Source of the DNA: Sphagnum compactum
Taxonomy: Eukaryota > Bryophyta > Sphagnopsida > Sphagnales
Length of the DNA: 64,000 bases
Direction: 5' to 3'
Assembly (NCBI GenBank): GCA_965153455.1
Contig: OZ234501.1
Location: 9,486,001 to 9,550,000, forward strand
The position numbers and the translations under genes are program-made. How positions within the stretch are numbered: position 1 is the first letter of the stretch; each line of letters opens with the position of its first letter. Shown piece by piece: positions 23,500-34,138 of this stretch. The notes under the pieces are model-generated. The model saw only the letters and a program-made list of their open reading frames with translations. It was not told the DNA's origin and did not search any database.

Positions 23500-26400
23500 C
23501 CCTAAACTAGTCTATATCTAAAGCAAATGAGGTTACATTTCAACAACACTCTAAACTACAAAACTTTTACTGCAAGTCAGTTAATACTTACTTGAATCTT
23601 GTACATGCAGCAACCTCCACGATGTTAAGCAAACATCCATGGCAGGCTTGTGCAAGTTGTAGGAAGAATGGTGGCAACCATAAAGTTGAGACATGCAAAG
23701 CAAAACACTAACAAGTTCATAGTAATTAAAGCCAGATGCTAATTTAAACGTCACTACAATGATGACCCTCGATCGAAGTGTTGATACCCATAGTCATCCA
23801 TTTTCAATGAAATAAATGGATGATTCTTGGTGTCCATCCACATGCTTCCACAACAATATTGAGATTTTAACACAAATATTGAGTTTTGCTAACAATGTAT
23901 GATTTCAAAAACTTTCCTCACATAATTAGACCATTTTAGAGGCTTTAATATTATTTGAACTCTTAAATATTGTTTAAGACCTTAAATGATATATTATATA
24001 TTTAGTATATATTGCATAATTTTTTGTTTGACACATTGTTAATTTTGCAGAACTAATTATCCATAAATATTTTAAAGCATACATAACCCATCAAAATTCA
24101 TGAAAATGCAATCTTGCCCTTCCTACAAATGTAATAAACATTTCATGTTCAAGGAAGTTCTCCAAATTATGTACTTTTGGGGGTCAAAAACGCAATCAAA
24201 GGTCATCTGGTGTGTAGCCAAATCTAGATGAATTTTTTAAAATAAATTATGAATTTATGTTTATTTCTCATAATGGTCTTGCATGTATATTGAATCATTT
24301 GTATGTATATCATTTAGTTTATGTTTTTAAACCAACCTTGATTTTCATAATGTGGGTTGTAAAGTCATTAAATAAATGTCTTCATTTATTTGTAAACTTA
24401 AAAGAAATTTTTGCACCTAATCCCCATATCAACAAGTTTCTCAAAAAAATTCAGGTGTTATTTCATGAAGATTTGAATTAATCTTTTTCATTTAAAGTTG
24501 ATAATATTTTTGTGTATTTTATTAGAAGCTTAAGATATTGGAATCAAAAAATTAGGTTTTTTTTCAACATGTTCATTTGTGTTGATGCATTTGAGAATAT
24601 TTTGACTAATTGTTAAATATTTATCAAAAAAATCTTCAATTTTTTTTAATTTAAAAATTTCAAACTTAGGAGCAGTTTTTGAACATAATAATCCGTGATC
24701 ATGAGCTAAACCTCTTGATTGAAATTCTATTATTAAAAAAAATTGTTACTTCACCAAACAAAACATTGGTGTTTTTAAAAAAAAATCCAAAAATATTCAT
24801 TTTATGTTCATAATAACATACACATGGAATATCATCATTTCTAACAAGATATTTCATGTTTGGTAAATCATTATTTTTTGTTTTTTTATTTTGAACATGT
24901 TCAGTATGTAAGTCTTTTAACATTTTTACAAGAATAGGCCACTTATTTACACATGTGGTAAATTTTTAAAAACAAATGGAGGTCCAATTGTCTAATCATT
25001 ACAAGACCATCTTTTTAAAGACAATTTAAATAATCAAAAATGTTATTGTATGACCTAGTTTTTTATAACCTAAATTTAATTTCAATATTTTGTTTGAACT
25101 TGCATGACTTGATACATTTTAATTATGAGATTGGCCTTATAGTTTTTCTTTTTGAATACCAATACATGTATGATATGATATAAAAAATATTAAAATTTTG
25201 TTTGTTTTGAAAAGATACATTTATTATATGATATGCAATTTTTCTATTAACACCTATTAATTTAACTTGTATTATGTTTTGATATGAATATGCAAAAGAT
25301 AGTTTTGGATGTCAAAAAAACAATGTCAAAATTTATATGCTTCAAAATGTGGATTATGAAATATTCCAAGTGGTTGAAAACCTTATGATGGAGCAATTGT
25401 TAATGATTTTGAATCATCCTCAATGATTTGTTCATGATCAGTATGTTTTGTATTAATGTGTATCCAAAACGTTTTTCTATGATTTCTTCAAATTTGTTTG
25501 AGCTATGCAAATTAAAAATTTGTTCAAAATGGTCTTTTCCCATTCATTCTTTTCACTTGCATTCGCAAACTTTCTATGAAACTTTGCCAATTTGATTTTA
25601 TAGCAAAATGAATCTTATAAAGTTTTCTTAATGCTTTCATGACTATGTTAGTTTAAACATAATCAAACACATAAATAGATTTTTATTTTAATTTTCTTTT
25701 TACAAGAAAGAAATTGAAGAATCTTCATATGGCATACAAGTTAATACATTTTGTACAAGATTCAAATTTGTTGGAACATTCACAATTGTTGGAACGTGCA
25801 TTCCATATTGTCCATATCCTTGTAATTGGAATATTTGTCCAAATGAGAAATGTGATGCAATTAAATGTTCTTTTATTTCATTGCATATTTGGTTTATTAT
25901 TGATGATATGATTTTGTAAAAGTAAGTCTTAGGGTTTGCCAAAATCAATTTTTTTCCAACAAGATTTACACATCAATACATGGTCTATCAAATTTTCATT
26001 TTTCAACACATTAAGGAATTTTTCAACATATGATTTTGATGCATAAAAAATTTGATATCTAAAACATAATCTTTGACAAGAATAATGTCATACATGTTTA
26101 GCAATGTCTTATTTATATTTAATATATTCTTTCCTGAAAATCTATTTTGTTGTTAATTGATGAAAGAAAATAAATAAAATTTATGGATTGTTTTATCCCA
26201 ACATGATTACATTGATCATCAAGAATATCATCATTTTTTCAATAATATCAATTTTGAGAGAATTTTTTTTATGAAAATTATTTTCTATTAATTTGTTTAT
26301 TGAGCTATTTGATGAATGTTACATGTTATTGTCACTATTTTTAAAAAAATTCTTTGATTGAACATTAGGTTTGTTATGAATTGTTTTAGGTAATGATGTA

Positions 26401-28200
26401 TTTGTTGAATTTTTTTGTAAATCTTTGTTTGAATTTTTTTGGATTATATTATTATTAACATGTTCATTAATTTTTGAAAAAATATTGATTAGAACATCAA
26501 ATTTTTTCTTTATATTCAAGCTATTTAAGATGTCATTTAATTTGTAATGTGTTTAAAGGAAGATGTGGATGTTTTTTGATTGAATGTTAATGCAATTTCT
26601 TGCGACATCTAATTAGAATGATTTAAAAAAATTCCAACAAACTATTATTTAATTCAAAAATTCAACTAAATCCTTAATTTAATTATCAACATCCTTTTTT
26701 CCACTTTTTTTAATATTCACATTGTTGTTGTTAGATTATTCTTTTGCATCATGACTATGACTACTTTCAATATTTGATATTATATGTCAATAGGTTCAAA
26801 GTGGCTATTTCCATATACTAGGTTTAAAGGTGTTGTTCATTTTGTTGTTCAACTTTCATCATTATTTAACCATTTTTAAAATTTTAAACATGAATGGGAC
26901 ATTGCAAACATTTAGATATCCAATAGATACTAGTGAAATCACCTCATAATCCACCATCTAAAGTATATGTTGACATTTTGTGTATACTATAATACCTTGG
27001 TGGCTTTGGCACAATAATGCCAAATAATTAATATAATTTGAAGTTTTTGATTCAACACTACAATATTTGATTTTGAAAATTTCAACATAAAATGAGTAAA
27101 TACAATAAAACAAGAAATGTTATCATAAACTAAATGTTGTATTTTCAATTAGACTGATGAAAGTTAATGTGAATTTTGTATACAAGGTGTGGGTTTGAAT
27201 CCGATTGCCTTTATTGAATTTTCAAGTTTTTCGACATAAAGATTTGCCTTTTTTTTAATTTTAGCAAAACTGAAAATAATATAATTAGTGTTGAAGCTAC
27301 CCAAGTTACAATATAAATTTATTCATTTGCTTGGCCATGATACAAATCATGTGAAACTTCAAAATTTAATTCCCACTTACAACATTCTAAGACTTGAAGT
27401 GTGGCAAAGGTCAAACATTTTTGCAAATGAGACATACTATTTCTTCATATAATTTTAGACCTATTTGAGCATTTCAATAAATATGTTATTGCATCAAATA
27501 AACAATCACCCATGTTATAATTAAAATTATTGAGTCATTGGAGACCAACTTTATTTAATCCAATATCTCTATGCATGTTGTAATTTATCCTTTGATTAAA
27601 TTATAGTTATCAATTGATTGATTATTTGTATGAGATGTAACTGAAAAAAATTTCAAATCTAAAGTGCACATTATTTTTTATTTTTTGGAATTGAAAATTG
27701 AAAATATTAATAAAATTAAATATGTATATATTTTAACTAATATATAATCACGTTGTTTTTAAGTTTTGATTTATTAGGGTTTAAGGTCTAGGACTACTTG
27801 GTTATATAGTTTACAACAATCTTTGTGTTTTGTTTTGTTTTATGATTCCAAATAAATTTATACTATAGAATTCATAATCTTATTTACTTGTTGAATAAAA
27901 AAGCTTCAAAAACTTGTCATGTTATATATATGGATAAAATTCAATTCCAATTTTTTCAATATTATTTGATTTTCAAAATATATTACTACAATAAAATATT
28001 AATACTTAAGGTTTGAATTTAATTTGAAAAAAAATTGAATTTAAAATCAATAATATTATTTACTTGTTAATTTGAGTGTTTATTAAAAAATACTAATATA
28101 AATTACTCTTATAATCGAGTGTTAATGTAAAATTTGAATATACAACCTGAAATTTAAATTTTTTTGAATTACTTTCTTTACTTATATTAGTTTGGTTATT
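23500..28200. other. Long gene-free AT-rich stretch
   Basis: About 4.7 kb without a supported gene. Open frames are short and dominated by Asn, Lys, Ile and Phe from AT bias (for example 24257-24481, 26319-26519). A B-box-like word (GGTTTGAATCC, about 27190) has no matching A box. No terminus of a mobile element was found except the LTR at the right edge. Confidence 0.5.
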
Positions 28201-28229
28201 TGTGGTTTAGTCTTTTAGTTATATACCTT

Positions 28230-28399
28230 GGTGTTGATGGTTTGGCTCTCTTTTATTCATTGCACAAGTTTGTGTATTTCATGTGACAAGAACCTTGAGG
28301 AATTCTTAATGTTATGTTCCGTGTTGTGAGCATCATGTTTTAGTTTCCTTTCAATAAAGATTTATGTTTGCACTTGACTAGATCTCCTATTTGTTAACA
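28230..28399 (+). repeat. 3' part of 5' LTR
   Basis: The sequence just before the primer-binding site ends in CA, as LTRs do, and holds a polyadenylation signal AATAAA at 28353-28358. The left edge is not certain because the other LTR is absent and cannot be compared; the true start may lie further upstream. Confidence 0.55.
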
Positions 28400-28411
28400 T
28401 GGTATCAGAGC
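28400..28411 (+). other. Primer-binding site for initiator tRNA-Met
   Basis: TGGTATCAGAGC is the standard plant copia primer-binding site, complementary to the 3' end of initiator tRNA-Met. It directly follows the LTR end. Confidence 0.9.
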
Positions 28412-29500
28412 TTAGGTTGTTTGATGAGGAAGTTGAAAGAGATCTACAGTTAGAAATCTCTAGAACTAGAGCTTGAAAGTCTCTAGTAATATCATAGGAG
28501 TTTGTCAAGTGCAAAAGAGAAACAAGGAAAGGAAAGAATGTGAAGATAAAGAAAAGAAAAGAAAAGAGGTGAGAGGAGATCAACATATTAAGGGTTGTGG
28601 AAGTCAAATCTTTAAATCTAGATCTAGATCTACTGTGAAAAGATCTTGGAGTGAAACTTGGAGACATTATAGAAGACTATAAGACACTTATATTCCCAAA
28701 TTTTCAAATGAAAAAGGATATGTTTTGTGAGAGTTATAAGCTTTTGAAGACTTTGTGCCAGATTTGGTTTTTTGGTCATATCTCCTTTGGTTGCGTTTTT
28801 TTGGATCTACAATTTATAGATCATAAAGGAATATATATGTGAGAAAAATTTCATGTCATTTGGATGTGTATTAAGAGAGTTCCAAGTATCTAAAGTTTCA
28901 GCTTCAGTTTTGAAGTCTGTTTCTTTTGAAAGTGATAACTTTTTGTGGTCATCATCAATATAGCTGAAATTTTATGCATATGTAGAAGACATATATCTAA
29001 TGTGTCGCCCGAAATCTCAAGGAGTTTGGAGTTGCTGAGAGCGAGTTGTAAGTCATTTTATATTCAGGTCCTAGTTTGAGGTGATTTCAAGGAAGTAGCA
29101 AGATCTCTCATTTTATGGAGTTAAATGAGTTGAAATTTTGAAAGATGGTAGTAGACATAGTTTTTCATTTTTCACTAGAATTTTAGATCGATCCAAGGTC
29201 ATATGTGAGCGTTTTAGCTTTGCAAATGTGTTGTCACAAAAGCTTACATTGAGAAGACATCAAAACAAATTTTTGAAGTGAAGCAAATACAACTTGGGAG
29301 AACTTGAAGAAAGGAGTTTGAGGATTGGGAAGCGCAAATACATTATCAAGACCTTCATATAAAAGTTTGGTATGTAATCATGTACTTAATACCATACAAA
29401 ATATTATACGAGATACGTACATATACGTAAAACTTATGTATAGTATAGAATTTCATATAATACTCAAGACATACATATATATGCAAGGTCCATCTTGTTC

Positions 29501-29580
29501 AACCCTAACCCTAACCTAACCCTAATCCTAGAAACCTAAAGAAAAGAAAACCCTAATCCTAATCCTAGAAACCTAAGGAA
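29501..29580 (+). repeat. Telomere-like CCCTAA array in the retroelement leader
   Basis: 29501-29530 reads as four to five imperfect CCCTAA/CCTAA units. A related block with 'ccctaatcctaatcctag' follows at 29550-29570, and the two blocks share 'cctagaaacctaa', so a ~30-bp direct duplication is likely. It lies in the untranslated leader between primer-binding site and gag. Confidence 0.6.
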
Positions 29581-29634
29581 GGAAATAAAATCATTTGTGA
29601 AACCCCAAGAAAACATTGAGTGTTGTCTTGAGAG

Positions 29635-30594
29635 ATGGCAAACGGTCTTTCTCAAATTGCAATTGAGAAATTAGATAAGAACAATTTCCATTGAATTATG
29701 AATTTCTTGATGGGGAAAGGTTAATGGGAGTTCATAACTGGTGATGAGAAAGAACCTCATCTTCCAAAAAACCTCACATAACAACAAATTCAAGCCAATA
29801 AAACTTGGCATGAAAAAGCAAAGAAAGTCTTGTATTGGCTTTCTATGAGTGTGTCCGATTCCATGATCCGATTCCATGATTGTGCATATTCAAGATGCAA
29901 AATCACCCAAGAAAGCTTGGGATACATTGGTGAAAATGTATAACACCAATACACAAGCCCGCAAAATGCAGCTCAAGCAAGAGTTGCACAATTTATAAAA
30001 AAACGAGATGAACATCGGTGACTATTCTACAAAGGTGAAAAACCTTGCAGATGCTCTTGCATCTATAGGAGCCCTTGTAGATGATGAAAATCTAGTGGCC
30101 GTGACCTTGAATGGACTTCGAAAAGACTATAGCTAGTTCCGTACTTCATTTGTAGTCGAGAAACATTTCCCAATTTCCAAGACTTAATAACCCTACTTAT
30201 AAGTGAAGAGATGAGAATTATTGGTACTTCATCCAATGGAAGATCACAAGAAATTGTTTTCTATTCAAATACTAATAAAGGTAGAGGTAGAGGTGGTAAA
30301 ATCTCATTTCGAGGTCGACACGGAAGCTCGCATCGGTGGACATCATCAACATGAAGGTCAACCTCATGGAGGTGGACGAGGAAACTTTGGAGGAAAAGGA
30401 AGTCGAGGAAGTCGTGGAGGTCGTGGTGGAAGTCATCGATGTCAATAACCAAATAGCAATTCAAACTGCTACTATTGTGGGAAACCTGGGCACATGGCAA
30501 AAAATTGTTATAAAAGGGAACATGATGCACAAAATGGAAAGCTGCAATACAGGAATTATGCATCAACTAGCAATCAAGGTGATGAGTAACTATT
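29635..30594 (+). pseudogene. Copia gag remnant with CCHC zinc knuckle
   Basis: The frame opens MANGLSQIAIEKLDKNNFH at ATG 29635. The capsid-like region shows KKAWDTLVKMYNTNTQARK (about 29908-29964), typical of copia gag (UBN2-type). It is followed by a Gly/Arg-rich stretch (30280-30445) and a zinc knuckle C-x2-C-x4-H-x4-C at 30467-30508 with all four metal ligands present. Breaks are a 13-bp tandem duplication at 29854-29879 that shifts the frame, several stops, a second shift between about 30300 and 30330, and a TAA at 30446 just before the knuckle. Gag would package element RNA in virus-like particles; this copy cannot. Confidence 0.8.
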
Positions 30595-30595
30595 T

Positions 30596-30823
30596 ATGAT
30601 GCAGCACATGGCAAATTCAATGATAGGAGGTGTATTAGATAACAATGTCTGGTATGTGGATTTTGGAGCTTCAAACCACATGACGAGTCATGGAAAATGG
30701 TTTAGCGACACAAGGGATTTGAAAACACCAGGGTTTGTGGAAACGGTGATGACACTACACATCCCATCACTCAAATTGGCAAGGTGCCATTTTCCATGCA
30801 AGATGGGCAAACAAAGTACTTGA
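30596..30823 (+). pseudogene. Copia aspartic protease remnant
   Basis: The frame contains NNVWYVDFGASNHMT (about 30641-30685), the copia protease active-site region. The catalytic Asp (30659-30661) is present, but the next residue is Phe where aspartic proteases have Ser or Thr, so cleavage activity is unlikely. The following part, up to the integrase, continues in another frame (KYLKDVLHVPTITKKLVSIG, about 30814-30873), so a shift lies between. Confidence 0.75.
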
Positions 30824-30913
30824 AAGATGTACTTCATGTTCCAACCATAACAAAAAAATTGGTCTCCATAGGCCAGATGGTGGAACAAGGTTTACAGGTG
30901 ACATTCAACCCAC

Positions 30914-31648
30914 ATGTCTTTTGTGGAAGACATGAAGAACCAAGGCAAATTGATTACAAAAGGGGAAAGGAATGGACGAGTGTGGACCATGAAAACAGAA
31001 GCCATTGGAGGATGCAAGTACTACGTGAGTTTCATTGATGACCACATAAGGAAGGTGTGGGTTTACTTCATGAAACACAAAGGTGAAGTGTTTCAACATT
31101 TTTTGAATTTCAAAGCAATGGTGGAGAAGGAGAAAGGTGTGAGCATCAAATGCCTAAGGTCCGATGGAGGGGGAGAGTATTTTTCAAACAAATTCAGTGA
31201 GTACTTGAAGGAGCATGGAATTCAAAGGAAGTACTCATGTAGTTATTCCCCACAACAAAACGGAGTTGCTAAAAGGAAAAATAGGCACATTACAGAAATA
31301 GCACGTGCCGTGTTGAATGAGAAGAATTTGCCAAATTACTTTTGGGCTAAAGCGGTAGCAACTGCAGTCTATATCATGAATCGAACACCCATAACAGCAG
31401 TTCATGGCATGACACCCAAAGAAAAATTCACAGGCAAGAAACCAGATGTGTCACACCTCAGAGTGTTTGGTTGCATTGCATACGTGCATGTTCCTGATGA
31501 GAAGAGATCAAAACTAGATCTAAAAGTTGACAAATGTATCTTCATTGGATATTATTTAGAACAAAAAGGATATAGATGTTTCAACCCTTCCACTCGAAAG
31601 TTGCAAGTGAGTAGAGATGTGTTTGATGAGATGGTTAGCTGGTACTGA
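30914..31648 (+). pseudogene. Copia integrase remnant with internal deletion
   Basis: The longest clean frame of the element (244 codons). It begins with the end of the pre-integrase region (LITKGERNGRVWT), then passes directly into GGCKYYVSFIDDH of the catalytic core. The zinc-binding HHCC domain and the first catalytic Asp, which should lie between these, are missing, so there is an in-frame deletion near 30985-30995. The second catalytic Asp is present (LRSDGGGEY, about 31159). The position of the catalytic Glu (QQNGVAKRKNRH, about 31255-31290) is Lys. The C-terminal part (HLRVFGCIAYVHVPDEKRSK) is intact. The integrase would join element DNA to the genome; this one is catalytically dead. 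Confidence 0.85.
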
Positions 31649-32035
31649 CCACTGAAGATAGCAGAAGATAAAGAAGCTAGAAATGGTGATGTTTCATCAA
31701 ATGTGGAACAAGAATCATAATTAATTAGTGGACCACAAGAGTCTTCAATTAGTGGGTCCAATAGCACTCCATGGAAAGGAAGATTAAGATCTTTAAACAT
31801 TGTACATGGTAGTTTCAAACATCATCTAGGAATTCTCATGTAGATGCTGAGTCAAGTGATTCAGAGTGTGGGTGAAGAATCAAGAATCCCTTCAGTTACT
31901 ACTCCTAGAGCTCGGATGGCCAAGAAAGCTTTGAAAACACCTGACAACAACAATGGAATATGAAGATCCACACGAGTCAAGTACCCTGTACAAAGACTCA
32001 CATATGATGGCTTTGTAGCTCATCATTACGCATAC

Positions 32036-32390
32036 ATGGTGAGAGTTATACAGGAGGTTAAACCCACTTGTTTTGAACAGGCGGTTGGAAACCCTAAATG
32101 GGATAATGCCATGGATGAAGAGATGGCGGCATTGGATGCTAATGCTATTTGGGAATTGGTAGCTTTACCAAAGGACAAGAAAGCAATTGGGTGCAAACGG
32201 GTGTACAAAGTCAAGCACAATGCAAATGGATCTTTGAACAGATACAAAGCAAGATTGGTTGCCAAAGGTTATGCCCAAACTTATGGCATAGACTATGAGG
32301 AGACCTATAGTCCAGTTGTCAAAATGACAACTGTAAGAGCAATCATTGCTATGGCAGCAGCACAAGGATGGTCTTTACATCAAATTAGAC
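32036..32390 (+). pseudogene. Copia reverse transcriptase, N-terminal part only
   Basis: The frame shows the usual start of copia RT: NPKWDNAMDEEMAALDANAI, then WELVALPKDKKAIGCKRVYK, RYKARLVAKGYAQ and TYSPVVKMTTVRAIIAMAAA. Similarity stops at WSLHQ (about 32388), just before the first catalytic Asp block, and the following bases belong to an unrelated local repeat. The segment between integrase and RT (31649-32035) has stops and is otherwise colinear. Confidence 0.85.
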
Positions 32391-32395
32391 ACTCA

Positions 32396-33180
32396 ATTGG
32401 TAAGGTCTAAGTTCTTGTACAAGGTAGTTTGGCAATGTCAAATTTCAATTTCAATTATAACACAAAAAATCGGTACTTGACCAAGGTCCTTTCAATGTAA
32501 AAACTACCTTTTTTAGTGTTGTAATAAAACATCATGAAAACAAATTCACTAAAACATATTAAATCCAAACGAACATGAACCCACTTAGCTCTTTTCCATA
32601 TTGTTGTACATTTGTGTTCATGACTTCAAGGACCTTCAACAAAAGAGCTATGCAAAGCAGAAACTAACTTGTTCAAATACAACAAAAAAAATTGGTATTT
32701 GATCAAGGTCTAGGCTTCAATGTAGAATTTGCATTTTTCAAGGATGGTCATAGAGCACTTGGATGATGAAGCAAATTCAATGAAACATACTTAATCCAAT
32801 GGATGAACAACCCACTTAGCTTTTTTCAATATTGCTAGACTAATGATCCATTTGTGTTGATGACTTTAGCTTAAATGAAAAAACTGCAAATCAAAAACCA
32901 ACTTATAAGAACAAAATGGTCAATTTGAACATAGATTCCTTGCTATATTTGCTTGGGTCTATAATCAATATTTAATTTAATTTAATTCATTTGAACAAAA
33001 CTTGGCAATGTGTGGAAAAAAAGAAAAGAAAAATTATTAAGGTCTAAGTCCTTGTATAAGGCACTTGGTAAGGTCACTGACCTTGAATTACAACAAAATA
33101 ATTGGTACAAGTGATCAAGGTCCTTTCAATGCAAACATTGCATTTTCTAGAGACATGATCATGAAGCACCCAAAGTAAAT
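32396..33180. repeat. Degenerate direct repeats at the copia breakpoint
   Basis: Blocks containing 'aattggta', 'ggtctaag(t/g)', 'tgatcaaggtc' and 'tttcaatg(t/c)a' recur near 32398, 32690 and 33038-33145, spaced about 300-350 bp. Units are strongly diverged. The first unit starts exactly where copia similarity ends. Confidence 0.5.
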
Positions 33181-33184
33181 TAAT

Positions 33185-33889
33185 TCAAAGACTAAAATCA
33201 AAGAATAGAACAACTTAGCTTTTAAGTTGTTGGATTTTTTAGGGTGCATTTGAAAAATCTTGAATAATCAGTCAAGCACCCATATGTGTCAGACCAAAAC
33301 CACATAACATGGTGCATTTTTAGGTCACAATACATCCAAAGTTTGAAATGACTTATAAATTATAAAACTCAACTTAGAACAAGATCATTTATATCCTAGT
33401 TGTTCCTTTCAAAAAGGTTATTGCATGTATTAGGGATAATAAAAAAAACATTGGAAAACAATTTGACTCAATCACCCAATTAAAATAAAAAAACCACTTA
33501 ACTATGCATAATTGCTAGACTGTTGAGTGTTGCCAAATCACCTATTTAACAATCACTCAAAAACACACAAGAGTAAAAATAAACCACTTGCTTTTCAAAG
33601 TAGAATGGAAGCACTTAAAATAATGATCATAACCTTTCATTACTAGAATTCCTATTTTTTTTGACGAGAAATTTTGGTAAAAAAAGACCCATTTTGGATA
33701 GGCATAAAAAAAACCTCCCAATCATTTCGGACAAGTTCTTTTGAACCTGTCCATTGTGATTGGGCCATGTACTTTTGACCAATCGAAAGTTGGCATTTTG
33801 ACTAGTCATTTCGACTAGTACTTTTGACTAATCAATATAACAATCAAACGATTTTTTGACTAGTCAAACACCATTTTGACCAAGCAAAT
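33185..33889. other. No gene seen
   Basis: AT-rich spacer. From 33770 to 33880 the words 'tttgac' and 'tagtca' recur ('gactagtca'), a loose short repeat leading into the minisatellite. Confidence 0.5.
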
Positions 33890-34138
33890 GCCATGTGGCA
33901 TTTATACAGTGGCCACCCAAGTTAAGCCACGTGGCATCTAAACATTGGCCATTAAGGCTATGTCACGTGGCATTTAAACATTGGCCATTTAGACTATGCC
34001 ATGTGGCATTTAAACATTGGCCATATAGGCTATGCCACGTGGCATTTAAACATTGACCACTAGGTTATGCCACATGGCATTTAAACATTGGCCACTAGGT
34101 TATGCCATGTGGTATTTAAACATTGGCCACTAGGTTAT
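33890..34138. repeat. 35/36-bp minisatellite with G-box palindromes, 7 units
   Basis: Seven head-to-tail units (four of 36 bp, three of 35 bp; 249 bp in all) each begin GCCACGTGGCATTTAAACAT or a close variant and continue 'tggccac/t..ggctat'. Units 2 and 5 carry the palindrome GCCACGTGGC (G-box, CACGTG). Unit 3 has GTCACGTGGC. The others differ mainly by C-to-T or G-to-A at the central CG (CATGTG, CACATG). Confidence 0.9.

Larger units (their letters stand above)
28230..32395 (+). mobile_element. Truncated Ty1/copia LTR retrotransposon
   Basis: The order is LTR end, primer-binding site, gag, protease, integrase, reverse transcriptase, the gene order of Ty1/copia. The 5' LTR end (..TTAACA, 28399) and primer-binding site (28400) are present. 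The element breaks off inside the reverse transcriptase at about 32390, so the RT core, RNase H, polypurine tract and 3' LTR are missing. The distance from primer-binding site to the gag ATG is about 1.2 kb, long for this group. Stops, frameshifts, an internal integrase deletion and changed catalytic residues show it is inactive. Confidence 0.85.

Noticed and set aside
27175-27210. tRNA gene or SINE suggested by GGTTTGAATCC
   Set aside because: No A box at the right distance and no cloverleaf stems.
30261-30600. Glu/Val-rich and His/Asp-rich frames on both strands
   Set aside because: They are other-frame shadows of the Gly/Arg-rich stretch of copia gag.
33890-34138. Possible CRISPR array
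   Set aside because: Units are contiguous with no unique spacers, and the setting is a plant nuclear genome; it is a minisatellite.
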